Assembly (NCBI RefSeq): GCF_015674855.1
Contig: NZ_JADMLG010000003.1
Span: 248,001-312,000 of the forward strand
DNA: 64,000 nt
Source: Nocardia bovistercoris
GTDB taxonomy: Bacteria; Actinomycetota; Actinomycetes; Mycobacteriales; Mycobacteriaceae
Direction: 5' to 3'
The notes under the pieces are model-generated. The model searched no databases, was not told the DNA's origin, and saw only the letters and a program-made list of their open reading frames with translations. Made by a program: the position numbers and the translations under genes. Position 1 is the stretch's first letter, and the number at the start of each line of letters is the position of its first letter. This document shows positions 51,902-63,018 of the stretch, piece after piece.

Positions 51902-52321
51902 TCAGATGACCAGGCAGGAGTAGCCGATCGGGATGCCCGCGCCGACGAAGACATCGACGCCTGCCGTGGCGCTGTCCGTGGACTGGGCGGCGCTGATGGT
52001 GTGGGTACCGCGCGTGGCGGGTGACCATTGCGCGATGGCGACGCCGCCGGTGGGTTGCACGGTGGCGAAGAGAATTCCGTTGTCGTACATGGACACCGGG
52101 CCGACGGCGCTGCTCAACCGCGCTTCGACGGTGTAGGTGCACGCGGTGCCGAAGTTGGTCAGCGGGCCGTAGTTGGTGTCGTAGTACACGCCGACCCTGG
52201 TGACGGTGGCGCCCGCCGAAGGCGGCTGAGCCATCGCGAGTCCCGCGCACACGGCGACCGCGAATGCCACCGCGCCGCACCGGCGAGCGCGCCGCATCGG
52301 GGTGGTGCTGCGAATAGTCAT
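51902..52321 (-). CDS. Small secreted protein, function unknown
   Basis: 139 residues from ATG 52321 (GAGGG five bases upstream). Signal peptide RCGAVAFAVAVCAGLAMAQPPSAGA, then a beta-rich mature part (VTRVGVYYDTNYGPLTNFGTACTYTVEARL, GVDVFVGAGIPIGYSCLVI) with two Cys that may form a disulphide. The end VFVGAGIPIGYSCLVI resembles small nocardial exported proteins, an Ig-like fold being likely. No enzymatic motif. Confidence 0.78.
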   Translation of the reverse strand: MTIRSTTPMRRARRCGAVAFAVAVCAGLAMAQPPSAGATVTRVGVYYDTNYGPLTNFGTACTYTVEARLSSAVGPVSMYDNGILFATVQPTGGVAIAQWSPATRGTHTISAAQSTDSATAGVDVFVGAGIPIGYSCLVI

Positions 52322-52680
52322 CCGGCCCTCATCCCGCGTCGGATCGGGCGACGCCTGCCGTGCCCGAGGCACCTGGACCTCCGGCAATCCGTCCGGGACC
52401 CACCGTCCCGGACCAGATCGTAGGCCCGGCCACCCGACGGCCGACACTTATCCGCCCGGTCGAATCCATGCCGTTATCGGGATCGACCGACACCGCAACC
52501 CGAGTCGACCGCCGAGCCCCGCGCGATCGGACCGCGCGGCAGATGGCCGGTGGGCGACGCTCGGCCGCCTCGGTGACGCTCGATCGGCCGCCCCATATCG
52601 CTTTCCGAATCCACCGAACGCCGCATCCGAAGCGCCCGCACGATCGAACGCGGGCACGGCGGCCGTTCGGCCTACGACAT
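52322..52680. other. 359-bp non-coding region, nothing recognised
   Basis: Between the secreted-protein promoter and the end of the FabG-like gene. Frames here are Arg/Pro rich with no ribosome sites or motifs. No strong repeat or hairpin was seen. Confidence 0.4.
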
Positions 52681-53436
52681 TCAGTCGGTCGGTCCGCCCG
52701 CGACGTAGAGCACCTGTCCGGAGATGAAGCCCGCGCCGTCGCCGACCAGGAAGGCGACCGTCTCGGCGATGTCGGCGGGCTGTCCGACGCGGCCGACGGG
52801 GATCTCTTTCGCCAGGCCGTCGGCGAACTGTTCGAAGGAGATGCCGAGGCGTTCGGCGGTGGCGCGGGTCATCTCGGTTTCGATGAAACCGGGGGCGATC
52901 GCGTTGACGGTCACTCCGAAGCGGCCGAGTTCGATGGCGAGGGTCTTGGTGAAGCCCTGTAGCCCGGCTTTGGCGGCGGAGTAGTTGGCCTGGCCGCGGT
53001 TGCCGAGCGCCGAGGTGCTCGACAGGTTGACGATGCGGCCCCATTTCGCCTCGGTCATGTACTTCTGCGCGGCGCGGCTCATCAGGAACGAGCCGCGCAG
53101 GTGCACGCCCATCACCGCGTCCCAGTCGGTCACCGTCATCTTGAACAGCAGGTTGTCGCGGGTGATGCCCGCGTTGTTCACGAGCACGGTCGGCGCGCCG
53201 AGTTCGTCGGCGACCCGCTGCACGGCCGCGTCGACGGACGCCTCGTCGGATACGTCGACCCCGACGGCCAGCGCCCGGCCGCCCGCGGCCTCGATGTCGG
53301 CGACCACGGGCGCGCCCGCGGATTCCTCGAGGTCGAGCACGGCCACCGCGAGTCCGTTCTCGGCGAGTTTGCGGGCGGTGGCCGCGCCGATTCCGCGGGC
53401 GGCTCCGGTGACGATGGCGGTGCGGGTCTCACTCAT
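52681..53436 (-). CDS. 3-oxoacyl-ACP reductase-like SDR (FabG-like)
   Basis: 251 residues from ATG 53436 (GGGAG upstream). Motifs: TGAARGIGAATARKLAENG, NNAGITRDNLLFKM, the catalytic Ser-Tyr-Lys in LSSTSALGNRGQANYSAAKAGLQGFTKTLA, and IAPGFIETEMTRA. The N-terminal TGAARGIG and NNAGITRD are FabG hallmarks, so NADPH-dependent reduction of a 3-ketoacyl thioester is likely. It diverges from a QsdR-like TetR gene, which may repress it. Confidence 0.92.
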   Translation of the reverse strand: MSETRTAIVTGAARGIGAATARKLAENGLAVAVLDLEESAGAPVVADIEAAGGRALAVGVDVSDEASVDAAVQRVADELGAPTVLVNNAGITRDNLLFKMTVTDWDAVMGVHLRGSFLMSRAAQKYMTEAKWGRIVNLSSTSALGNRGQANYSAAKAGLQGFTKTLAIELGRFGVTVNAIAPGFIETEMTRATAERLGISFEQFADGLAKEIPVGRVGQPADIAETVAFLVGDGAGFISGQVLYVAGGPTD

Positions 53437-53577
53437 GGAAAGCTCCCTGGGTCGGGTGATCGAATCGACGTCGATAAGGTACATCTTCGAATCCACGTCT
53501 CAATGAGGAGCCCGTTCCCGTCCCGGATTCGCCGACTCAAGTTAGATACATGAACCGACCGGTGTACTATTTCCGTA

Positions 53578-54378
53578 ATGAGCACCTCCACGCGGCGCCC
53601 CTCGTCGGAGTCACCGGGACGGCCTGCACCCCCGTCATCAGGACAACCCGCCGCTCGTTCACCCGAACAACCCGCCCCTCGTTCACCAGGCCAGCCCGCC
53701 CCTCGTTCACCAGGCCAGCCCGCCCCTCGTTCACCCGGCCAGCCCGCCCCTCGTTCACCCGGCCAGCCCGTCCCTCGTTCACCCGGCCAGCCCGTCCCTC
53801 GTTCACCCGGTCGGCCCGCCTCCGCGACCAGAGAGCAGGTGCTCGAACTCACCAGACGCGCCTTCCTGGCGGGCGAACGCGTCGACGTCCAAGCCATCGC
53901 GGCCGAACTCGGCCTCAGCCGCGCCTCGATCTACCGCTGGTTCGGCTCCCGCGACGGCCTCCTCGGCACCATGCTCGCCCGCGAGCACCAGCGGATGCTG
54001 GACCACGCCGACGCGCGCAGGCAAACGCACGGCGCGGCGCGCATCCTCGAGGTATTCGACCGGGTGGCGCGCTGGGAGTCGGCGAACGAGCCGTTCCGCC
54101 GCTACTTCGAACTCGAACCCATCTCCGGCCTGCGCATCATCACCGCGGGCGACGGACCTGTGCAGCCGAAAGTGGTCGCCGCCGTGGAGGAACTGATCGC
54201 CCGAGTGGAACGCGAGGACGGCTACGAGCCGCCGCTGGACCGCGCGCTGCTGGCCTACGCCCTGGTCCGCCTCGGCGAGGCGTTCCTCTACAACGACCGC
54301 GCCGCGGGGATCCACGGCGACGTCGACCGCCTGCGCCAAGTGCTCGCGGTACTACTCGGGGTGACCCCGCTGGACTGA
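53578..54378 (+). CDS. TetR family regulator (QsdR-like) with repeat N-terminus
   Basis: 266 residues. Residues about 10-80 are disordered repeats of the octapeptide SPGQPxPR (six or seven copies), followed by the HTH: TREQVLELTRRAFLAGERVDVQAIAAELGLSRASIYRWFGSRDGLLGTMLAREHQR. The C-terminal domain (FRRYFELEPISGLRIITAGDGPVQPKVVAAVEELIARVERE) fits the QsdR/TetR_C type. Such long repeat tails are unusual for TetR. ATG 53578 is preceded by AT-rich GTACTATTTCC; the gene diverges from the FabG-like SDR. Confidence 0.88.
   Translation: MSTSTRRPSSESPGRPAPPSSGQPAARSPEQPAPRSPGQPAPRSPGQPAPRSPGQPAPRSPGQPVPRSPGQPVPRSPGRPASATREQVLELTRRAFLAGERVDVQAIAAELGLSRASIYRWFGSRDGLLGTMLAREHQRMLDHADARRQTHGAARILEVFDRVARWESANEPFRRYFELEPISGLRIITAGDGPVQPKVVAAVEELIARVEREDGYEPPLDRALLAYALVRLGEAFLYNDRAAGIHGDVDRLRQVLAVLLGVTPLD
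53645..53817 (+). repeat. 24-bp tandem repeats encoding SPGQPAPR
   Basis: About seven 24-bp units of the type CCTCGTTCACCCGGCCAGCCCG(TC) inside the TetR gene, with one- or two-base variants (CCAGG versus CCCGG). Multiples of 24 bp keep frame, so repeat-number variation changes tail length only. Confidence 0.85.
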
Positions 54379-54384
54379 CCGGAC

Positions 54385-55344
54385 TCAGATCCGCGCCGCA
54401 TCCCTGACCAGCGCCCGGTCACGCTGTTCCTCGAAGCGCGGCACCTTGACCCGCTCCATGTCCTCGAGGAACGCGGCGAGCCGCTCCCGCACCGCCTCGC
54501 CGCGAGCGCCGAAGTCGGTGCGCTCGAAGATGTTCCACTGCCGCAGCACCGGCCACAGCACGTCCTCGAGATGCTGGCGCAGATCGTAGACGCCGTATTT
54601 GGCCATCAGCACCCCGTTGCGGCGGAAGTCGGGCATGCCCGCACCCGGCATCCGGAAATTCTCGACGATGGTGTCGATGGCCTCGATCGCCTGATCGGGC
54701 GCGAGGTCGAGTGCCGCGCCGCAGACCGTGCGGTAGAAGATCATGTGCAGGTTCTCGTCGGCGGCGATGCGTTGCAGCATCCGGTCCGCGATCGGGTCTT
54801 CGCAGACCCTGCTGGTGTTGCGATGGGAGACCCTCGTGGCCAGTTCCTGGAAGGACACATACGCCACCGAATGCAGGAATCCGGCGCCGTCCGCGACGCC
54901 CGCCGCGTCGACGCCGGAGGAGAAGCCGCCGGTCATGTGGACCATCCTGGCCTGTTCGAGGGCGACCGGGTCCACCCCTCTCGTGACCACGAGGTAGTCG
55001 CGGATCACGGTGCTGTGGCGCATCTCCTCGGCGGTCCAGCGCCCGACCCAGGTGCCCCACGCGCCGTCGCGGGAGAAGTTCTGTGCGATCTCGCGGTGGT
55101 AGGAAGGCAGGTTGTCCTCGGTGAGCAGGTTGGTGATCATGGCCGCCTTGCCGACCGCGCTGAGCGTGGATTGGCCCGGATCCCAGTCGATTCCACCGAG
55201 CATGGCGAAATTGCGGCCCCGGTCCCACGGCACGTAGTCGTGCGGGTTCCAGTCCTTGGCCATGGCCAGGTGGCGGTTGACGCAGGTCTCGGCGACCGGC
55301 TCCAGTTCGCGCAGGACCTCACCCTGGGTCAGATCTCGTGGCAC
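54385..55344 (-). CDS. Acyl-ACP desaturase, DesA-like
   Basis: 319 residues from GTG 55344 (AGGAAGGA upstream). Diiron desaturase motifs are present: EEMRHS in [16 protein letters not shown] and DENLHM in [13 protein letters not shown], with earlier Glu/Asn ligands in [12 protein letters not shown]. Relatives DesA1/DesA2 insert double bonds in acyl-ACP for mycolic and oleic acid precursors with O2 and ferredoxin. The order [26 protein letters not shown] is typical. It diverges from a DevR-like gene; a DevR-box-like element lies between. Confidence 0.93.
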   Translation of the reverse strand: MPRDLTQGEVLRELEPVAETCVNRHLAMAKDWNPHDYVPWDRGRNFAMLGGIDWDPGQSTLSAVGKAAMITNLLTEDNLPSYHREIAQNFSRDGAWGTWVGRWTAEEMRHSTVIRDYLVVTRGVDPVALEQARMVHMTGGFSSGVDAAGVADGAGFLHSVAYVSFQELATRVSHRNTSRVCEDPIADRMLQRIAADENLHMIFYRTVCGAALDLAPDQAIEAIDTIVENFRMPGAGMPDFRRNGVLMAKYGVYDLRQHLEDVLWPVLRQWNIFERTDFGARGEAVRERLAAFLEDMERVKVPRFEEQRDRALVRDAARI

Positions 55345-55499
55345 AACATGTCCTTCCTCATCTGTCGATGGGATCTGTCGGTGGGATCCCATGCCATCAG
55401 CCACCGCGCACGCGGAGCAGGGCCGAACGTCATCGGCGCGCGGGACCATGTGCAGCACGTGCGAGGGTCCTGCGGACCTCGGATCGGCAGGGTCGATGT

Positions 55500-55519
55500 C
55501 AAGGGACTTCGGTCACCTA
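55500..55519. promoter_or_regulatory. DevR/DosR-box-like element
   Basis: CAAGGGACTTCGGTCACCTA, in the 258-bp gap between desA-like and devR-like genes, contains an intact GGGACT half and a weaker GGTCAC half of the 20-bp consensus TTSGGGACTWWAGTCCCSAA (about 13 of 20 positions). GGTCC-TGC-GGACC (55466-55478) is another small dyad nearby. Assignment rests on partial similarity and context. Confidence 0.4.
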
Positions 55520-55568
55520 TTACGGGTCCAACACCGCGTTTCTCCGGCATGCCGGTTCCGTACGCTGA

Positions 55569-57962
<2,394 letters not shown>

Positions 57963-58094
57963 GCGCGCAGGGGGCGGCCGCTCGATTCCTCGGTTCACGA
58001 GGCTGCCGGGTGCGGGCGTTCGAATGCGTCGGTCGCTGAGCCGATTCACGCCGTTCGACCACCATCGCGCACCGCACAGGCCGTCGCGTGTATC

Positions 58095-58748
58095 TCAGTC
58101 CACGATCACCACTATCAACTGGCGGGCCGTGCGGATGCCCGGCGGCTGGTCGATCTCGGATTCCGCGCTCGCGGAAGGACCGCCGAACCAGGTGATGGTG
58201 CGCCGGTGGTCGAGGCGATCGATCACCTCGGGCATGGTCGCGCCGATCTGGTCGACCCGCACGACGCACACGTGACAGGCGGGCGCCAGCGTTGGCGCGC
58301 GCCGTCCCTGCCCCATGCCGCCGTCGAGCACGATGATGCCCGCGTCGGCGACCGCGGCCGCGCAACTCGTGACCACCGCGTCGGCCGCGGCCAGCTGACC
58401 GGTCGGCAGGAACGGGCTGTCGTCGATGACCTGATTGCGCTCGTCGGCGCGCCAGGTCGCCAGCCAGGTGTCGGGCAGCCCCTGCGGCGCCACCACCGAC
58501 TTCGCGCCGTGCGCGGCGAGCACCTGACCGATGGTGTCGGCGATGTCCTGTTCGATGATGTTGCGGACCTGGGCGCCGTGATGTCGCAGTCGTTCGGCGA
58601 ACAGGTCGGCCAGCGCCGTGCGGTCACCCGTGGTCGGCTCGTCCGGTCGGCCGTGCCGCGTATGCGGCATGGTGACCAGCCGTTCGTCCTCCGGCATGAC
58701 AACCAACGCGTCGCGGACACGACGCAGCAACTCTTCGCGCGGATTCAT
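58095..58748 (-). CDS. LUD domain protein (LutC/YkgG-like)
   Basis: 217 residues from ATG 58748. Motifs: APQGLPDTWL, AAADAVVTSCAAAVADAGIIVLDGGMGQGRRAPTLAPACHVCVV and TWFGGPSASAESEIDQPPGIRTARQLIVVIVD match LUD-domain LutC. In the lactate-utilisation system lutA, lutB and lutC act together; here lutA/lutB are absent, so the protein is an orphan. Convergent with the DevS-like gene. Confidence 0.9.
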   Translation of the reverse strand: MNPREELLRRVRDALVVMPEDERLVTMPHTRHGRPDEPTTGDRTALADLFAERLRHHGAQVRNIIEQDIADTIGQVLAAHGAKSVVAPQGLPDTWLATWRADERNQVIDDSPFLPTGQLAAADAVVTSCAAAVADAGIIVLDGGMGQGRRAPTLAPACHVCVVRVDQIGATMPEVIDRLDHRRTITWFGGPSASAESEIDQPPGIRTARQLIVVIVD

Positions 58749-58950
58749 CGCCACCCACCGTCCCCGCCCCTGCGACCAGTCTGAAACATACCCAATGCAC
58801 AACTCTCCCAGCAGATTCCGCCGTATCGGCGAGTTGTCCCACGATGGCAACGCGATGGTAGCGCAGTTCGGGGACAACGCGCGGACGCACACACCGCACA
58901 TGTCCGGTATCCGCCCGCCCGGATCGGGAGTACCCCGGATCGGGGGCCGC

Positions 58951-61416
58951 TCACGACCCGAGTGAGGTTTCCGCGACGTGCCCGTTGTCGTGGTGCAGCG
59001 CGGCGAGTTCGAGTCCGGTGTCGTCGGCGTCGACGCGCACCGTGTCACCCGCGCCGAGCGCGCCGTCGAGCAGCAGGCGGGACAACTTGTTGTCGAGTTC
59101 CTTCTGCACGGTGCGGCGCAGCGGGCGCGCGCCGTATTCGGGTTGGTAGCCGTGGTCGGCGAGCCAGTCCACCGCGGGTTCGGTGACGTCGAGGTCGATG
59201 TCCTGGGCGCGCAGCAACCGACGGGTGCCGTCGAGGACCAGTCCGACGATGGAGTGGATCTGGCGGCTGTCGAGCCGGTGGAAGACGATGGTGTCGTCGA
59301 TCCGGTTCAGGAACTCCGGCCGGAAGTGTTCGCGCAGCCGTCCCAACAGCCGTTCCTCCACGGCTTTCGAATCGTCGGGCGGCGCGGACAGGATCAGGTC
59401 GGACCCGATATTGCTGGTCATGATCACGATCGTGTTCTTGAAATCCACCGTGCGACCGCGCGAGTCGGTGACCCGCCCGTCGTCGAGCAGTTGCAGCAGC
59501 ACGTTGAACACGTCGGGGTGTGCCTTCTCGATCTCGTCGAACAGGATCACCGAATACGGCTGCCTGCGCACCTTGTCGGTCAACTGCGCGGCGTCGTCGT
59601 AGCCGATGTATCCGGGTGGCGCGCCGACCAGTCGCGACACCGTGTGCTTCTCCTGGAATTCGCTCATGTCGAAGCGGATGAGCCGGTCCTCGTCGCCGAA
59701 GACGGCCTCCGCCAACGCCTTCGCCAGTTCGGTCTTCCCGACGCCGGTGGGGCCCAGGAACAGGAACGAGCCGACCGGCCGATTCGGGTCCTTCATACCG
59801 GCCCGCGCCCTGCGCACCGCCTCGGCCACCGCGACGATCGCCTCGTCCTGGCCGACGACCCGCTCGTGCAGTGCCTGTTCGAGGCGAAGCAGGCGTTGGC
59901 GTTCCTCGACGGTGAGGTCGGCGACCGGGATGCCGGTGTGGCGCGAGACCACCTCGGCGATGTCGGCGACCGTCACCCTCGGCTCCCGCTCCTCCTCGCT
60001 CTCGGCGATGCCGGATTCGGCGGCGGCGATCTCGGCCTTGAGTTCGGTGGCCTTCTCGTAGTCCTCGGCGGCCACCGCCGCGTCCTTCTCGCGCCGCAGT
60101 CGCGCCAGCCGCTCCTCCTTGGAGCGCAGGTCGGGTCCCGGCGTCCCGCTGCGCAACCGCACCCGCGCGCCCGCCTGATCCATCAGGTCGATGGCCTTGT
60201 CCGGCATGAAGCGGTCGGTGACGTAGCGGTCGGAGAGTTCGGCGGCGGCGATCAGCGCGTCGTCGGCGTAGTGCACCTGGTGGTGTTCCTCGTAGACGTC
60301 GACGAGGCCGCGCAGGATCTCGATGGTGTCGGCCACCGTCGGCTCCGACACCATGACCGGCTGGAATCGGCGTTCCAGCGCGGCGTCCTTCTCGATGTGC
60401 GCGCGGTACTCGTCGATGGTTGTCGCGCCGACCACGTGCAGTTCGCCGCGGGCGAGCGCGGGTTTGAGCAGGTTGCCCGCGTCCATCGCGCCCTCGGACC
60501 CGGCGCCCGCGCCGACGATGGTGTGCAGTTCGTCGATGAAGATGACCAGTTCGTCGGAGTGCGCGCGCACCTCGTCGAGGATCTTGGTGAGTCGTTCCTC
60601 GAATTCGCCGCGATACTTGCTGCCCGCGACCAGCGAACCGACGTCGAGGGCGATCACCCGGCGCTCGGCCAATGTGCTCGGCACATCGCCGTTGACGACA
60701 CGCTGGGCCAGCCCTTCCACGATCGCGGTCTTGCCGACGCCGGGATCGCCGATCAGCACCGGGTTGTTCTTGCGCCGCCGCGACAGGACCTCGACGGTCT
60801 GCTCGATCTCCTCGGCGCGGCCGACCACGGGATCGACCTTGCCCGCGCGCGCTTCGGCGGTCAGGTCGCGGCCGTATCGGTCCAGGGTCGGGGTGGCGCT
60901 CTCAGTGCGACCCGCGGCAGTCCTGGTGCGCCCGCCCGACAGCAGGACCTGCGCGGCCGGGCTGTCCGGGGTCGCGGCGACGCCGAGCAGGACGTGCTCG
61001 GGGCCGATATAGCTGCTGCCCGCCTCGGCCGCGGCGCGCTGGGCGGCGCGCAACGCCGATTTCGCCGTAGGACTGAGGGTCAGCGGTTCGTCGGCGGGTT
61101 CATTGGCGCGGCCGGTGTCGGAGATGGTGCGCATCTGGGCGGCGACCTTGTCCGGGTCCTGTCCGAGTTCGGCGAGGATGCTGCGTCCCGGCTCGGATTC
61201 GGTCGCGGCATAGAGCAGGTGTTCCGGGGTGACTTCCGGATTGCCCCAGTCCAGGGCGGCTTCGCGCGCGGTGCTCACGAGCAGTTTGGCGTTGTCGGTC
61301 ATGAGGCGACCGAGGTCGATGCGCTGCACCGGCGGCTGCGCGGCCAGTCCGGATCCGAAGAAGCGCTGGAAGATGTCGTCGAAGGAATTCATCGAAGGGG
61401 GCCACGGGTCGCTCAT
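58951..61416 (-). CDS. Clp/Hsp100 AAA+ ATPase with UVR domain, no ClpP loop seen
   Basis: 821 residues from ATG 61416 (GAGG upstream; GTG 61422 possible). Order: Clp-N repeats ([53 protein letters not shown]), AAA1 with GDPGVGKT and [13 protein letters not shown], a short middle domain with UVR-type [26 protein letters not shown]2 with GPTGVGKT and [28 protein letters not shown]. After the AAA2 sensor TSNIGSD the sequence runs straight to [22 protein letters not shown] without the (V/L/I)GF-type loop that docks ClpP in ClpC. It probably works as a disaggregase or with another partner. The starting stretch [12 protein letters not shown] resembles ClpL/ClpE-like stress chaperones. Confidence 0.92.
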   Translation of the reverse strand: MSDPWPPSMNSFDDIFQRFFGSGLAAQPPVQRIDLGRLMTDNAKLLVSTAREAALDWGNPEVTPEHLLYAATESEPGRSILAELGQDPDKVAAQMRTISDTGRANEPADEPLTLSPTAKSALRAAQRAAAEAGSSYIGPEHVLLGVAATPDSPAAQVLLSGGRTRTAAGRTESATPTLDRYGRDLTAEARAGKVDPVVGRAEEIEQTVEVLSRRRKNNPVLIGDPGVGKTAIVEGLAQRVVNGDVPSTLAERRVIALDVGSLVAGSKYRGEFEERLTKILDEVRAHSDELVIFIDELHTIVGAGAGSEGAMDAGNLLKPALARGELHVVGATTIDEYRAHIEKDAALERRFQPVMVSEPTVADTIEILRGLVDVYEEHHQVHYADDALIAAAELSDRYVTDRFMPDKAIDLMDQAGARVRLRSGTPGPDLRSKEERLARLRREKDAAVAAEDYEKATELKAEIAAAESGIAESEEEREPRVTVADIAEVVSRHTGIPVADLTVEERQRLLRLEQALHERVVGQDEAIVAVAEAVRRARAGMKDPNRPVGSFLFLGPTGVGKTELAKALAEAVFGDEDRLIRFDMSEFQEKHTVSRLVGAPPGYIGYDDAAQLTDKVRRQPYSVILFDEIEKAHPDVFNVLLQLLDDGRVTDSRGRTVDFKNTIVIMTSNIGSDLILSAPPDDSKAVEERLLGRLREHFRPEFLNRIDDTIVFHRLDSRQIHSIVGLVLDGTRRLLRAQDIDLDVTEPAVDWLADHGYQPEYGARPLRRTVQKELDNKLSRLLLDGALGAGDTVRVDADDTGLELAALHHDNGHVAETSLGS

Positions 61417-61669
61417 ATCCACCTCGCTCCATCGCCCGGAGCCCGTCGGGGATCCGGATCGCCGCGTGCTCGCCCACGGGGTTCTCGGCGCGCACGGTCC
61501 TGGTCATCGTGGTTGCTCGATGTTCGCGGCCTGCACGGGCCGCCTCCTCGACGCAACCTACCGCCGCCGACTGGGCCATGGCAACCGGTCGGTTCGATCT
61601 TGATCACCATGCCGCCCGACGTGACAGGTTCGTTACCGCCGCCGCGCGCGCAGCGCCTACGCTGCGATC

Positions 61670-62440
61670 ATGACCTCCGGTGCGCCGCCGCAACGACCGG
61701 ACGGGCGGGCCGCGACCCCGCGCACGATCGGCGACCTCGACGCCGCCGTATCCGACTGCCGCGCCTGCCCGCGCCTCGTCGCCTGGCGCGAACAGGTCGC
61801 GCACACCAAGCGCGCCGCCTACCGCGACGAAACCTATTGGGGCAGGCCGGTTCCCGGACTCGGACCGGACGACGCGCGCCTACTGCTCGTCGGTCTCGCA
61901 CCCGCCGCGCACGGCGGCAACCGCACCGGACGCATGTTCACCGGCGACCGCAGCGGCGATGTGCTCTTCGCCGCCATGCACGCGGTCGGACTGGCGAATC
62001 AGCCGCACGCCACGCACCGCGACGACGGGCTGCGACTGCTCGGCACGCGAGTGACCGCGCCCGTGCACTGCGCGCCGCCGGACAACAAACCCACCGTGGA
62101 CGAACGCGACCGCTGCCGGAATTGGCTCGATATCGAACTGGGATTGCTGGCGCCGACCGTGCGCGCCGTCGTCGTGCTCGGGGGCTTCGGCTGGCAGGCG
62201 TTGCTGCCCGCGCTCGCCGAAGCGGGTTGGGTGGTGCCGCGACCGCGGCCGCGATTCGGTCACGGCGCACACGTACTCCTGGAACCGGCCCGATCCGATC
62301 GCGAACCGCTGCATCTGTTCGGGTGCTATCACGTGAGCCAGCAGAACACCTTCACCGGCAGGCTCACCCCCGCCATGCTCGAACAGGTGCTCGCCGAAGC
62401 GGCGCGGGTCGCGGGCATCGGACCGACCGACGCGAACTGA
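61670..62440 (+). CDS. Uracil-DNA glycosylase, type 5 (UdgB)
   Basis: 256 residues. Motif A LLVGLAPAAHGGNRTGRMFTGDRSGDVLF lacks the catalytic Asp/Asn as expected for family 5; motif B is CYHVSQQNTFTGRLT. Four Cys (30, 33, 134, 149) can hold a 4Fe-4S cluster: DCRACPR, VHCAPPDNKP, RDRCRNW. The enzyme removes uracil and related lesions in base-excision repair, which suits high-GC DNA. It diverges from the Clp gene (253 bp). Confidence 0.94.
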   Translation: MTSGAPPQRPDGRAATPRTIGDLDAAVSDCRACPRLVAWREQVAHTKRAAYRDETYWGRPVPGLGPDDARLLLVGLAPAAHGGNRTGRMFTGDRSGDVLFAAMHAVGLANQPHATHRDDGLRLLGTRVTAPVHCAPPDNKPTVDERDRCRNWLDIELGLLAPTVRAVVVLGGFGWQALLPALAEAGWVVPRPRPRFGHGAHVLLEPARSDREPLHLFGCYHVSQQNTFTGRLTPAMLEQVLAEAARVAGIGPTDAN

Positions 62441-62610
62441 GTTCTCGGGCGACAAACGCGGCCCGCAGCGGGCGAACGATCCACGCCACTACGATCGCGA
62501 CGTCGAGAAGTAGCCGCTGTCGACCGACACGGGCAGCGGCGCGGCGCGCGGAGTGTGGAAGTCGAGCGCGATACGGTCCCGGCAAGCGTCCGCACCACCG
62601 AGGAGAACCT

Positions 62611-62991
62611 GTGCTCGCGATCGTGCAGATCCTGGCGATACTCGCCGCGATCGTCCACGTCTACATCTTCACCCTGGAAAGCATTCGGTTCCGCGCCGCC
62701 GCGGTGCATCGCGGAATATTCGGCGTGGCCGACACCGATGTGGAAGCGGTGCGGCCGTGGGCCTTCAACCAAGGGTTCTACAACCTGTTCCTCGGTATCG
62801 GTGCCTTCGTCGGCGCGATCCTCGTGCGGCCCGAACCCGCAGCGGGGTGGGCGCTGATCATCATGGGCTGCGGATCGATGCTCGCGGCCGCCGCCGTACT
62901 GGTGGCCACCGACCGGCGCATGGTCAAGGCCGCCGCGTCGCAGGGCACGATCCCCGCCCTGACGCTGCTGGCGGCGCTGACCCAACTGTGA
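62611..62991 (+). CDS. DUF1304 family membrane protein
   Basis: 126 residues from GTG 62611 (AGGAG five bases upstream). Four hydrophobic segments: VQILAILAAIVHVYIFTLE, FNQGFYNLFLGIGAFVGAILV, WALIIMGCGSMLAAAAVLVA, TIPALTLLAALTQL. The motif NQGFYNLFLGIGAF and HVYIFTLESIRF identify the DUF1304 (YqjF-related) family; function unknown. Confidence 0.9.
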   Translation: MLAIVQILAILAAIVHVYIFTLESIRFRAAAVHRGIFGVADTDVEAVRPWAFNQGFYNLFLGIGAFVGAILVRPEPAAGWALIIMGCGSMLAAAAVLVATDRRMVKAAASQGTIPALTLLAALTQL

Positions 62992-63018
62992 GTTCGGCCG
63001 TAGTCCGGCGACGGCCGG

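Noticed and set aside
58978..62991. A 1337-residue plus-strand frame running from the Clp gene into the DUF1304 gene
   Set aside because: It is the antisense of the Clp ATPase; only its last 126 residues (from GTG 62611) are a real gene.
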